Below are positions 10,061-21,328 of a DNA stretch of 64,000 bases, one piece after another. The DNA is from Hermatobates lingyangjiaoensis (lineage: Eukaryota > Arthropoda > Insecta > Hemiptera > Hermatobatidae). Position 1 is the stretch's first letter. Every line of letters starts with the position of its first letter. The translations under genes and the position numbers were made by a program. The notes below the pieces were generated by a model. That model saw only the letters and a program-made list of their open reading frames with translations, searched no databases and was not told the origin of the DNA. The stretch lies in NCBI GenBank assembly GCA_026182355.1, contig JAPFBL010000003.1:1426001-1490000 (forward strand), given 5' to 3'.

Positions 10061-11615
10061 ATTATAATTTATAATTTCTCCAAGAAGAGGCTCGTTTAGT
10101 CAATTACCATTCTCTTTTCTTAAACTTCAAAAGTTTGAAAAAAGACATTTAGTTTGCAAAATTACCAAACTTCTTAAGGAAACGAAAAAGTTAATTGTTT
10201 TTTATAAAGTCATGGAGAGTTCTTCACATTAAGTTAAAATTATACTCTTGAATTATGCCAGTAGTAACATTTGCAGAAAATTTATGGAAATCAAGCATCC
10301 AAAAGAAGATTAAGACAATAATGTCACTACTTTGAATAAAATTTAACTTCCTTGTCTTGAAGTTTTTCAAGTTTTTTTCCTTCTTAAAGTTCCAAACTTT
10401 TTATCAGTTTTAGATTTTGATTTATGCGCTTACTTTTTCTTAGTAAACATCTGAAATATTTACGATGTGTGTTCTAATAATAATAACAATAAAAACACAG
10501 AAAAAACACAAATACTAACTGAGATATTGGAAAAAATGAAGAAGAAAGAAACGTTTTTCCATATGTATTACACAATTATATTTTGTCTTCAACAAACTAA
10601 TACGATTAAAAATAAATTACGGAATTCATGAGGCTTTCATCTCGATGCAATCAATAACAGCTAATTTATATCACTGGCCTTCATGTACATTATTTCATGA
10701 AATGTTATGTATAGTTAATATCAATCTCCTATTCGTTTATTTGCATTAATATTTGTGTGAAGTTAATTTAGCATAAAATATTGTATAGATATTTTATGCT
10801 ATATATTTTAAATCACAATATGAAATTTAGTTGTGAAGTCTTGTATATTTATTTAACAATTTGTTTGTCATTTATTTTATTTGCATACAAAGTTCTTTAG
10901 CTATAAATCAATTTAAGCTTTCAATATTAATTTTGCTAGTACTATTTATGCAATATTTCCTTTCAATATTAAGTTTTGACATAAAATTTAAATATGATAT
11001 CCTCCAAATATGTGAAAGGGTCACTGCTCTCCAAAACATTCAGTTGTGTTTAGCCAATAAGTCATTGAAATTGATATACGAACCTTAAAATCATTTCAGC
11101 AAGTGATAGATAAGTATATCCTGAAAGGCAGTAATAATGACAGATATTTTATGTTAGAAGTCAGCAAAGCAAAAGTTAGAACTAAAGTCACTAATTGAAA
11201 GACCACCGGTGAATGAAATTGAAAACTTAAAATAAGCTACAATCAAGTTTGCATTAAATAAATAAAAATCAAGCTCATATCACTCAATTTGGTTTTTGTC
11301 TTATATATATAAGTGTACTTAGGGAGCAGAACTTCTTTTAAACAGATTTCGTTAAATGACTTGTGACCCTTTGCAAAGACAAGAGACGACTGAAGTAGGA
11401 CTTACTGAACAGGCACTCAATTAGTGCAACCCACTTACAGAAGGAGAAGAGACATTGACAAATAGGATACATAATAAATATAAATGTATAAATATTAATA
11501 AACAAAAAAAACTAAAATCACTAAAAAACAAATTATAAAAAATAAATAAATATGTAAACAAAATTTTAACAACAAACTAAAGAAATAATAATAAAAGAAA
11601 AATAATGATTGATAT
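10061..11615. other. AT-rich DNA, nothing recognised
   Basis: The 75-codon frame at 10861-11088 is very AT-rich, lacks an ATG at its upstream end and resembles nothing known to me; I treat it as chance. Confidence 0.5.
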
Positions 11616-11627
11616 TAAGCCTAGGAG

Positions 11628-12450
11628 GGGTAGTAATGGAGTGATTATGCGCCTCTAATGGCCTCTAGCACTCAACTCGGAATTTCGGTCTTCGCGAGGT
11701 TACCATGTTAACCTGCTATATGCAGGGACAAACGAAAGAGGAGAAGAATGTGACCAAGGGCTTAGCTTGACCACCTTCGTTTCACAATCATTCCAACTTC
11801 CCAAATACTCTCCTTTTATCCCAGCCCCAATCCCAGGGGTTATGTGATCCGTTCTAAAGGATGGATGATATAGGGGTTACTGCATTACTAATGGAGCTTC
11901 AAGGGTACTAGGCGAACCCCTTTGAGTAAATAGTCTTACTCCGGTATGCAGTGCTCTGCCGGAGCGGACGAAATACCACCGATAGATCTTCAGGGATTTT
12001 CCCCTGCATGATACTAAGGAGAAGGAAGTCTGGAGACTATCCTCCAAAAGCGCAGAGTGTCCAAAAGCGCTAACTAGTGGAGCCAACGCACAAGTGCACC
12101 TAAAGATCCAAAGAAGACTGTACTGAAGATGGAGAAAGAAAGTCACAAAACGTAGGGAGAATGAATGGGCACTATCAATGATGGTTTGTGGAGGTTCTGC
12201 AATGAAAAGGAAGAAACATCGTTGCACCTGCTGGCTGACTGTCAGGCAACTTTGCTGCACAGAGGTAGGTGCTTCGGGACGCTCAACAAAACCATAGTAA
12301 AACTTTTACCGCTGGACCTAGCTAAAGTGCTGAGCTTTTTGGAGGCGTTGAAGCTTACTGCTGGGGTACCTTAGTACAGAAGGGGAGGAAGTACAATAGT
12401 CTTTAAGACTCAGTGCTATAGTCATCCTCAAAAAACAATAATAATAATAA
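11628..12450 (+). mobile_element. LINE deletion derivative, family A copy 1 (12-bp TSD)
   Basis: The insertion is flanked by an exact 12-bp duplication TAAGCCTAGGAG (11616-11627 and 12451-12462) and ends in an AATAAT-type tail, the signature of non-LTR retrotransposition. The 3' 290 bp encode the C-terminal end of a LINE protein. The 5' 500 bp are noncoding, have balanced composition, and are shared with the copies at 13634, 18641 and 41495. All these copies lack the reverse transcriptase between the two parts, so this looks like a nonautonomous internal-deletion family and not independent 5' truncations. It should depend on a related full-length LINE for mobility. Confidence 0.8.
12165..12374 (+). 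pseudogene. LINE C-terminal coding remnant (family A copy 1)
   Basis: The frame reads GLWRFCNEKEETSLHLLADC, then LHRGRCFGTLNKTI and LPLDLAKVLSFLEALKL. This matches the end of Jockey/CR1/R1-type proteins: a Cys-Cys-His-Cys knuckle followed by a short helix before the stop. The first Cys is Trp here. The better-preserved copy at 41843-41957 keeps CRFCKED and HLLAGC, giving the full C-x2-C-x8-H-x4-C spacing. It ends at a TAG about 75 bp before the repeat tail. Confidence 0.72.
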
Positions 12451-12462
12451 TAAGCCTAGGAG

Positions 12463-13483
12463 CAGATATAACTGACAGGAGACAAAATATGTGCTTTTTC
12501 TGTAGTTATCAAAGTGACTGTGATGTTGGGGTCAGAAACATTAGGTTAATGTATGGTTTTAACATAAGTCTGTTTGGATCACATTTTTGTATTTTAATAA
12601 ATACTCTGCATAGAAAATGTAAAACAGTGTAAATTCAATATTGGTTTGTACAAGATTATTTCAGGTTACATAATGGTTTCTTATAATTCTCTTGTGTTCG
12701 TTTTGTTATTTTTTATTTTTTAAATGGTCTAAAATATTTCATAGTTGTTTCAAATTGTTTCTGGTCCAATCATGGTTAACCAGACACTAAATCAAATACC
12801 CTACTGTTGTAATTATAAATGATGTTATAATGAAGTTTTTATTTTGTACAAGGCGATTACAAGTTAAGAATTCTTCACAAAGTTGTCAACATTTTCGTTC
12901 AACTGAAATTCCATTGTTTTCTGGAAAAAAGTTCAATTTTCTATTAAATATATGATACAGAAGAGAAAGAGGAGAATAAATAATGTCATCGCAAAATTAT
13001 TGAAAACAATAAACAAAAAGAAAATGTATTATTCCTAAAATAGGCGGTCAGTGGGTTTAAAATGTTATTTTATGTAGAAAAAGTCTTTTACATTTCGGGA
13101 ATGAGTGCACATTCATATTGTTTTTTAATAATTTGTCATATTGCTTTGAACTACAAATATAACTATAACACATGTTCTGAAGGTATAGTGTGAAACACAT
13201 AAAGGATATTTATGGAAGCAAGTGATGGTGGGAGATAATTCAAGGGTGGGTGGACGGTTTGTCGGAAGCAGGTAGGTGATTTGCAGCCGCGCCAGATAGC
13301 GATTGTCATAGAGCTCTACACCACGACCTTGTCCCTTCATCCCTCGATACTTATCTTCTAATTGCCTTTAATATCCAACTCGCATCCACATTGTTAAACC
13401 TCCAATCCAAAGAAGAACACACTCTCACATATACACACGCAGACTTTCACACGTAACATGCATACGACACGCATGCACTCACG

Positions 13484-13485
<2 letters not shown>
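12463..13485. other. AT-rich DNA, nothing recognised
   Basis: No gene. A moderately GC-richer patch at 13200-13440 holds no recognisable ORF or repeat. Confidence 0.45.

Positions 13486-13530
<45 letters not shown>
13486..13530. repeat. (CA)n microsatellite
   Basis: About 20 CA units followed by CAAA repeats. Confidence 0.95.
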
Positions 13531-13533
<3 letters not shown>

Positions 13534-13633
13534 AACAACTAAATGCTCTCATAAACACTTCATATCATATATAAACGAAAGATATATCAAATCAAATACT
13601 TTTTTTTAAATATCCTTAAAAACTTACGTGTTA

Positions 13634-14319
13634 AAGCGTCTCCAATAGTCTCTAACACTCAACTCCGAAGTTTGGCCTTCACAAGGCTACCCTGCTAGGC
13701 TGCAATATGCAGGGACAAACGAATGAGGAGGAGAAGGAGATCAGGGGTTGGGCCTGACCACCTTCGTTTCACATCCTTCCAACTTCCCAAATTCCCTCCT
13801 TTTATCTCAGCCACAATCTAACATGTTATGCAATACGTGCAGACAGATGGATGATAAATGAGTTACTGTATTATAAATGGAGCCTCAATGATACCAGGCG
13901 ACCCCCTTGAGTAAATAGCCTTACTCCAGTATGCGGTGCTCTGTCGGAGCGGATAAAATACCACTGATAGGGATACCTATAGAGATTTTCCCCTGTATGA
14001 TACTAAGAAGAACGAATTCCGGAGATCATTCTCCCGAAAGGCAGAGGGTCCAAAAGCGCTAACTAGTGGGAGCCACCTCCCACAAGTGCATCTAAGGCAC
14101 TGAAGAAGACCATCCCGAAGTAGGAGGAAAGAAGTTACTTTCTCCCGAAACTTAGGGAGCCTGAAACTTTGCTGCACAGAGGTAGGTGCTCCGGGACACT
14201 CAACAAAACCGTAGAAAAACTTTTACTGCAGGAACCAGCAAAGAACTGCTGGGGTACTTTAGTACAGAAGGAGGGACTACAAGAGTTTTTTTTAAGACGC
14301 AGTGCTATAGTTATCCTCA

Positions 14320-14384
<65 letters not shown>
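13634..14384 (+). mobile_element. LINE deletion derivative, family A copy 2
   Basis: Colinear with copy 1 from CTAACACTCAACTCCG to the 3' end, with an additional deletion removing the start of the Cys-knuckle segment (junction near 14165). The tail is about 21 AAT units (14319-14384). The remaining C-terminal reading is broken. Flanks ACTTACGTGTT and ACGTAAGTGTT are only vaguely alike, so no clear target-site duplication. Confidence 0.75.
14319..14384. repeat. (AAT)n microsatellite (LINE tail)
   Basis: A pure AAT run directly attached to family A copy 2; it probably grew from the retrotransposon's own AAT tail. Confidence 0.92.
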
Positions 14385-14385
<1 letters not shown>

Positions 14386-15671
14386 CGTAAGTGTTCAGCT
14401 CAAGAGTGAAGAAAATAAAATCAGGACAATCACTGAATTAAGTTAATTCAATAAATAAATTTAATAGTAAATGAAACTCTGATCCTATTTTCATCAGTAA
14501 AAAATATTTAACTTTTATTATTTATTTATTTGATTAGAATTATATAATTCAATTGATTTAATGTATTAAATTTGTACTTATGTAAGTAGTAGAAAACTTT
14601 GAAATTCAAATGGTGTTGATACATTTTGTGTAGTGAATGTAAGGTTTTAACAAAAATTGTAAAATATACTATTGTAGTAATGTGTAAAAACTGGTGAAGT
14701 TCTTATTGGGATTGTCATCTGTATTATAAGCAACAGTTCAATACTAACTGTTTTTAAACTGTTTTGACATCTATTCACAATTCTGTTTTTAAAAACCATG
14801 TTTTTAATGATAATATGTATTGAGACATTCAATATGATCAAGGAGCTGAAATGAATCTGATAAATGCATGATATGGTGTATATCAACAACTTTATAATAT
14901 GGAATAAATAGAGATACAGAATGATATTTTCGACAGAAAGAAGAAAGTCAACATGAAAGAGTTTTTAATCTTTAGGTTGAAATTAGTGATAAAATCTCTT
15001 TCATATTAAAACTCATATTGGATAATACATCCTCCCTTTTACTCCCCCTTCTCCGTTCACTCTCTCTCTCTCTCTCTCACACATTTTTCCCCTCATTCCT
15101 CAGTCTTAGTAGATCTCAACCCTTTTATCTCTAACTTTTTCCATCTCTTATTAACTCTTTCTCACTCTGTGACTTTCTTTCTTTATATCTCTACAAATGA
15201 ACATATATAATTATATTTATAATGCTCTCAGTAACTGAACTACCACTTTACTTAATGCTGCTAAAGCTCTGCAAGTCTGATATATACATATAACATCACT
15301 TTAAGTATTATTATTAGATTATTATTTTGCGTCAAATAATCTTGGACTTCCAAAGCTCTTACTCCCATATTCTTTTCATAACACATCCTTCTTTATATAG
15401 ATCATTCTTCATAATAAAACCTAATCACCACTGCTAAGGGGATTCACTGCTAACAACGTAACACATAATTTATATTCTAAACACAATTATGTTGTTTTCA
15501 AACATAAATGATAAAATATACTATTATTTCTACTCATAGTGTATGCGTTATTTGGAATTCTAATTTTAAATAAAAATTAAAAATGATGATACATTAAATT
15601 AATAGTACATAACTATATAGATTCATATATATTAAATACATGCATATTGTTAATACCAGTGAGGTTAATAT
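14385..15671. other. AT-rich DNA with short (CT)n
   Basis: A (CT)n run of about 10 units lies at 15060-15079. No gene seen. Confidence 0.5.
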
Positions 15672-15910
15672 GATTTTTATTAGAAATAGGTAAAACCGTT
15701 ATACCTCGTAAGATGATCCTGGAGTTGGAGCGCTTTCGGACGTTGTCCATCTTCGATCGCAACAAACCTACTCCTACAAAGGTACTACTCTACTCCAACA
15801 AACCTACTGAGTAGGTTTGTTGCGATCAAAGATGGACAACGTTCGAAAGCACTCCAACTCCAGGATCATCTTACGAGGTATGACGGTTTTACCTATTTCT
15901 AATAAAATTC
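15672..15910. mobile_element. Foldback element FB4
   Basis: Arms of roughly 100 bp are close inverted copies: the left begins GATTTTTATTAGAAATAGG and the right ends with its complement at 15910. Each arm reads outward as GGACAACGT(C/T)CGAAAGC. This would be a stem II with AAC loop (GGAC/GTCC in the left arm) followed by GAAAGC, but the upstream part reads TCGAAGA or TCAAAGA in place of CTGANGA, so the hammerhead core is broken in both arms. The left arm has the perfect stem. Not adjacent to a long (TA)n. Confidence 0.6.
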
Positions 15911-16749
15911 ATATATATTCTTAATAGTTTCATAAAGAAATAATTTAATCTTTTAAGAACTGCCACATTCAAGATATCTTGATTCAAGATATTTTGATTA
16001 TTTTTTATTTTTCTAAGGCTTCTTACATGTGATGTAAATAAAGAAAGTAAGTATTAAAGATAAGGAAGGAGCCTTATATTTTTAATACATTTATAATGTA
16101 TAATAATTTATCGTGTATAACAATTTATAATCCATAATATTTATAATATTATAACTATTATAATTATAATTATTATAAACAATTTTTCCTTTTTTAATAA
16201 CACAGTTTATTTTATATCACTGAGTTTCTCTACAATGGTATCAGTCTATCTCCTTACGAAACTTTTGGTTGGTCACCTTAACAGCAAATCTACTCATCAC
16301 AAGTAACAACCTCAGCTTTGGCGTTCTCTAAAATAGCAATTAATAAAAAAATCTTTAATAAAATACCATGCAATCAGATTAACACCCTTTCCTATTTTGT
16401 ATAAGATAAAACAATCCTTTCTAAATATGTAAGAAGAAGATTTTAACGTATATTTCATTGAGTTTACGATTATTTCAATTAAGCTGTTCCCAGCCAGATA
16501 TTACAAATGTAGAAATGAATAAGGATGCATTTGTTTCCTTCATCCAATACTCACTGGTAGCCTCTTGGCTATGAGGTGGCAAGCTTCCTAGTAGAGACGG
16601 GGAACCTTCCACTCTCCTCTACACAGTAGAAAACTTTAACATCAGTATATTACCAGCCATAAAATCTGATAAAAACACGCACCTTATCACCAGATACCTG
16701 CCAAAAGCTGAAGGAGTGGTGGAATTCTAAGGAGTCTTCACGTACCATA
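15911..16749. other. AT-rich DNA, nothing recognised
   Basis: No gene or family-level repeat seen. Dense runs of TTATAAT occur near 16080-16190. Confidence 0.45.
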
Positions 16750-17252
16750 AAAACTTGTTAGCCCACATTACATAGTATAAAACTTGTTAGCTCACATTAC
16801 ATAGTATAAAACTTGTTAGCTCACATTACATAGTATAAAACTTGTTAGCCCACATTGCATAGCATAAAACTTGTTAGCTCACATTACATAGTATAAAACT
16901 CCTTAGCCCACATTACATAGTATAAAACTTGTTAGCTCACATTACATAGTATAAAACTTGTTAGCCCACATTACATAGTATAAAACTTGTTAGCTCACAT
17001 TACATAGTATAAAACTTGTTAGCTCACATTACATAGTATAAAACTTGTTAGCTCACATTACATAGTATAAAACTTGTTAGCTCACAGTACATAGTATAAA
17101 ACTTGTTAGCTCACAGTACATAGTATAAAACTTGTTAGCTCACATTACATAGTATAAAACTTGTTAGCTCACATTACATAGTATAAAACTTGTTAGCTCA
17201 CATTACATAGTATAAAACTTGTTAGCTCACATTACATAGCCTAAAACTTGCC
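16750..17252. repeat. 29-bp minisatellite, about 17 copies
   Basis: Tandem units reading AAAACTTGTTAGCTC then ACATTACATAGTAT, period 29. Variation is limited to a few positions: T or C at GC(T/C)C, CAGTACA in two units, and CTCCTTAG in one. The near-identity of adjacent units indicates recent expansion or ongoing homogenisation. No coding potential is apparent. Confidence 0.95.
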
Positions 17253-17880
17253 GACTACAAAAGACACCTTCTTTATCTAACAACACCAGTGTATGACCTC
17301 ACTTTTCTATCAGCTTACAACTTACGACCAATGTCAAGTAGGTTGGGCATACCTACATCAAAATCGGCGTTGGTTATTCTTACTACCAAGAACTGGTGTT
17401 CACTAACGAGTGTACAAATATTTTTTGAAAATGTGATTGTAAGTAATCAGTCACCCAAATCAGAAACGTCAGTTGCTGTTTTCTGGTCTTTTTAAAGAGC
17501 TCTACGTAGAAAAGCGAAGCTATGTTATTTCTTAATATTTTTATAATGTTTTTTCAAGGTGACTCTTGACTAAGTAGTTGCTATAAATGGGAGTAGAAAA
17601 ATAACGTATATTTTATTTATTATAATTTATTTATTATAATGTAAACGTGATTATAATAAACATTAAACATTATTTTTGAAATAAAGTTTAATTACAATAA
17701 ACTTTAAACAGTTCACAAAAGACATTAATATGTCTTTATGCATTGACTCATTGCTCTGATGTGCAATATGAAATTAGAATATTACTTGTATGTTAATGAT
17801 ATTTACGTCAGGAGCGTAAATAAACGCCAAAAAAGTATTTAGTTTCAAGAAAAGAAAGAAAAAAGGGAAATTTGAGTAAA
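17253..17880. other. AT-rich DNA, nothing recognised
   Basis: The 68-codon frame at 17289-17495 lacks known motifs. Nothing else seen. Confidence 0.45.
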
Positions 17881-17899
17881 CTGGATGTATGTTTTAGCT

Positions 17900-18110
17900 A
17901 AGAAGTGGTGACAGGGAGGAAAAGGGCGGTGGCGTGACGTGAGCCGCCCCTGGGGGCGGCATCTTTGCCATAAAGCCTCATACACACTAACTAGACCACA
18001 TCTCACTCGCATATATCACATCAACTCTCCTTGAGATGCAGCCTTCAGCCTTCCGCCTAACCCCATAGCGCTCACTTCACTAACTTTTCATTTACTGCTT
18101 TTGCATTAAA
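17900..18110. other. GC-richer island with palindrome, possible regulatory element
   Basis: Holds GCCGCCCC-TG-GGGGCGGC at 17943-17960, a perfect 8-bp-arm inverted repeat, preceded by TGACGTGA (CRE-like) at 17935-17942. AP-2 and EBF type factors bind GCCNNNGGC or CCCNNGGG cores, which the palindrome contains. A pyrimidine-rich stretch follows. Composition and palindrome are seen; a promoter or enhancer role is inference. Confidence 0.3.
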
Positions 18111-18640
18111 TCCAACTGGGAAACAAATCTACCTCAACCTCCGACCTTTTCTTAGCAATAGTCAATTATACAAATTTAAAAATGTTTAACAACTGAATAT
18201 ATTGTAGTGATATAGAGTGTTAGAATGTGTTGGACTGATAGGGTATACTATATGGGTAATATAGGCGTAGATATTTTTAACCATTGAGTACATTAATCAT
18301 TGCATAGTTCATTATACAGAAAGTATAAATAGGAAAATGATTGAGTAAGAAAGACTTGATCAATAACGAGAGAAGAGATTATGACAGAGAGCTCGTTAAG
18401 AAAATATGGTACTGAGAGAAAGTGATAGGCTGTACAAGAGGGTGAGGAGAGAGAGTCACAAACAATATATTCACTAATACTCTACACTAAAACAGTTAAA
18501 ACTCGGTCAGTTTTTCGGTTTATATTTGGTGAAGTGTATTATTTTTGTTGTAAGATAAGAATAGAAAGAAAAAAATTGCAATTATTTGGCTGAATGCACG
18601 AAACTAGTTAATATTTATGAGATAATTGATCTTAAAGTTA
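18111..18640. other. AT-rich DNA, nothing recognised
   Basis: No supported feature. Confidence 0.45.
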
Positions 18641-19224
18641 TTTTTTTTTATTATTCTTATGTGAGGGTGACTATAGCACTCCACCTTAAAAAACCTATTG
18701 TATTTCCCTCTTTTGTACTCAAGTACACCAGCAGTTAGCTTGAACGGCTCCAAGAAGTGCTGGTTCCTTTGGTGCACTTGAGGGAGGTTGGCTCCCACTA
18801 GTTAGCGCTTTTGGGCCCTCTGCGCTTCCAGAGGATGGTCTCCAGACTTCCTTCACTTTAATATCATACTGGAGAAAATCCCTGAAGTTCTATCGGTCGA
18901 ATTTTGTTAGCTCCAGCAGAGCACCGCATACCAGAGTAAGGATATTTACTCAACGGGTTCGTCTGGTACCCTTGAGGGTGCGTTCGTAAAACAGTAACCC
19001 CTGTATCATCCATCCTTCGGCACGGATCGCATAACACCTTAGATTGGGGCTGAGATAAAAGCAGAGGATTTGGGGATTAGGAAGGATGTGAAACGAAGGT
19101 GGTCAGGCCCAGCCCCTGATATTTGTCCCTGCATGTAGCAGGTTAACAGGTTAGCCTCGTGAAGGCCGAAATTCGGAGTTGAGTTTTAGAGGTTAGTAGA
19201 GGCGCTTAATCACTTCATTACTAT
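18641..19224 (-). mobile_element. LINE deletion derivative, family A copy 3
   Basis: Inverted relative to copy 1. The tail is the T-rich TTTATTATTC end at 18641-18658 and the 5' end is the TAATCACT(C/T)CATTACTA block at 19207-19224. The C-terminal coding part is shortened so that the KLTAGVL segment joins almost directly to the noncoding part. Flanks ATCTTAAAGT and ATCTTAATGT (18629 and 19229) may be an imperfect 10-bp target-site duplication. Confidence 0.72.
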
Positions 19225-19659
19225 CCCATCTTAATGTAACAGTTGTAATTAAAATTTAAATTCGTCCGTTAGTTATTTCCAATGTAGAGTTAATAAATAT
19301 CTCATTTTAGATAATATATCAACTATTTATTTATGATTTACCAAGTAAAGCACACTTGGTAATGCCAGAATTACCAAGTCTTAAAATTGTCCACAAGTAG
19401 GTTCACCCTGATTAGTAAAATAGGTGAAGAGATTAGCCATCCTGCCCTAATATCTCAAACAGTGATTATTTCACAAAAACAACAAAAAACAAAAGTAAAC
19501 AATAAACAAAATAAACCTTGAACCGTCACTTGTACATATTATTAATATAAATATGAGGAATCCCAAACATACTTGTCAACTATGTCTGTGAACAACACTT
19601 GAAACATGATAATCAGTAACATAACTACTTCTTTAAAAGCTAAGATAAATATCCTGTAC
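19225..19659. other. AT-rich DNA, nothing recognised
   Basis: No supported feature. Confidence 0.45.
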
Positions 19660-19800
19660 TATATATATATATATAAAGAAATTAAATTTTTTGCTAATTT
19701 CTCTATGATTGAAATTGATTTTTCGATTTAGCTTCTCGAGTTTTCTGATCGAAAAATTATCCATAGAAAAATTGACAAAAAATTTAATTGTGTATGTATT
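19660..19800. mobile_element. Small foldback FB5 at (TA)n
   Basis: A (TA)n run (19661-19675) precedes inverted arms ATTAAATTTTTTG at 19681 and CAAAAAATTTAAT at 19776, with an inner pair around TTTTTCGATTT / GATCGAAAAAT. CTGATCGAAA in the right arm resembles a collapsed version of the hammerhead core with no stem II. Probably a decayed member of the same class. Confidence 0.45.
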
Positions 19801-19830
19801 AATGAAGGTCTGCTACCTAATTACACTAAA

Positions 19831-19990
19831 ATATATATATATATAAAAAATAAATTCAAAACGAAGGAAACACACAGAAAGACACAGACATAACTTACAT
19901 CGATATTTCGACCATAGTCGTCATCAGGAGATGTGAAGGGAGAAGAGTCCCGCAGGAAGGCAGAGCAGTGACTAAGTAATTGTATGTAAT
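19831..19990 (-). mobile_element. Half foldback, CGAAATATCG family, next to (TA)n
   Basis: Adjoins (TA)n at 19831-19845. The minus strand reads AGGAGATGTGA-type text inverted, then CTGATGA, C, GAC-TATG-GTC, GAAATATCGATG, then an A-rich or T-rich arm toward the (TA)n. No convincing second arm in this copy. Same family as 7145-7276, 53636-53797 and 54166-54250. Confidence 0.5.
19906..19927 (-). ncRNA. Hammerhead-like core with CUGAUGA consensus
   Basis: Minus strand: CTGATGA (19927-19921), one extra C, stem II GAC/GTC around TATG (19919-19910), then GAAA (19909-19906). This matches the classical CUGAUGA...GAAA wording exactly, with a 3-bp stem II and one inserted base after A9. Downstream TATCGATG could pair only as a short helix III. 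Confidence 0.45.
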
Positions 19991-19999
19991 CAGTAAGTA

Positions 20000-21103
20000 T
20001 TTACTGCGTAAGTTTATTGCTTTTGGATTAGGTTGAGGTGGCTACTTCTACAAGAAAAACACACATGGGCTTCGGCGCCCTGTGTGACATATAACAGAGA
20101 ATAGGTGCTGCAGAATAGTAATGTTATATCATTACTATAAACATTTATCAAATCATGATGTTCTCGCTAGCAGATGCTATATCTAGTAGTGTTGACTAAT
20201 GAAGGAAGCAGTTAGGTTCCAGTGGTAGTTCCTCCATAGAACAGACTTAGGCCGAACATTGCCCTTTTGTGATACCACACAATGAATACACTGCATTAAA
20301 AGTACTATAAATTGCCAAACGTAAATGTATCGAAGTAGAGATTTCTACTGTGATATATTTACTAAGAACTTGACATCAGAGAGGCTTTAGACAGACACAT
20401 TTCAAGGAAGTAATAAAGAGTGTTCACTGAAGTGAATAGAAGTCTAAATATTGAGCGTTATAAGATAATGAATGTACAAGTAAAGCATTAAAGCGAGCAT
20501 TCATCTACAAGCAAAGTGAAGGATAGTTACAATGGCAGCATAAATAATAAAGGACAGAAGCAAGATGGAAGGTGGAGATAGATGAGAGTGTAGCCCTCCA
20601 TGGCTGTGGATCACAAAGCAAAGCCCTCTCCACCTGATCCTGATGACCCCTCCCACCTCCATACACCTGATTTACAACCCCTTGTACAATCGCCAATACA
20701 CATCAATAACTACCATATCCATATTCAACACTAAATCTTCACATTCACTCCCAGATCATTTCTCTACTAGAGATTTCTCCCATCTAGTCCTAACAAATGT
20801 CATACGTTGAGTCACTTTCCCGTAAATCCCAAGTTCTAGAGCTTAAATTGTCGTTAGTGCAGAGGTTTCTGCAGTGAACTAAACCTGCTAATAAATAAGA
20901 CAGGTTTAGCTTTAATATTTTTTTTTTTCAACCTTAATAAATGTAACTATACATAAACATTTTAGAAACCACTAATAAGTAACGTAACTAATTATTGTTT
21001 ACACATGGCGAAGAGGAATTATAATAAATAATTGTTTATTACTTGTGCAATCTCTTGTAGATTGGTATTTAATCATATTGAAGGGATTTCAGAAACTACG
21101 TTT
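20000..21103. other. Unannotated DNA with mild GC-richer patch
   Basis: 20550-20690 is GC-richer and carries a short minus-strand frame without motifs. No other signal. Confidence 0.4.
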
Positions 21104-21328
21104 CCACACAAAAAAAAAGTTTAATATGAAAACTAACACTTTTTCGAACACTTAGTCTATTTCTTAAGGTTTACATCTGCACTGTTAAGATTTCGATCTA
21201 CGGGAGTAACCTAGGAAGGACTCACCTTTCTAGTGAAGTCTACACCTTTGCAGATGCAATTCTGAAGAAAAACACTAAGTATTTGAAAAGCGTTGTTAGA
21301 TTTCATATTAAACTTTTTTTTGTGTGCG
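21104..21328. mobile_element. Foldback element FB6
   Basis: Arms of about 80 bp start at CCACACAAAAAAAAAG (21104) and end at its complement (21328), with TTTAATATGAAA / TTTCATATTAAA inside. The centre (21180-21250) is GC-richer. The right arm retains CTGAAGA ... GAAAAGCGTTG; the left arm has CTTAAGA, so G5 is lost there. Noncoding. Confidence 0.6.
21262..21288 (+). ncRNA. Hammerhead-like core in FB6 right arm
   Basis: CTGAAGA (21262-21268), unpaired A, stem AAACAC with GTATTT around a TAA loop, one C-A mismatch (21270-21284), then GAAA (21285-21288) followed by AGCGTTG. All consensus bases present. Confidence 0.42.

Noticed and set aside
11877..12260. 127-codon minus-strand open frame
   Set aside because: It is the antisense shadow of family A; the real LINE coding is on the plus strand at 12165-12374.
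14186..14446. Frame with a long isoleucine run
   Set aside because: Translation of the (AAT)n tail of family A copy 2.
16750..17252. Possible CRISPR array
   Set aside because: Units are contiguous 29-bp repeats with no variable spacers, and the setting is eukaryotic. It is a minisatellite.
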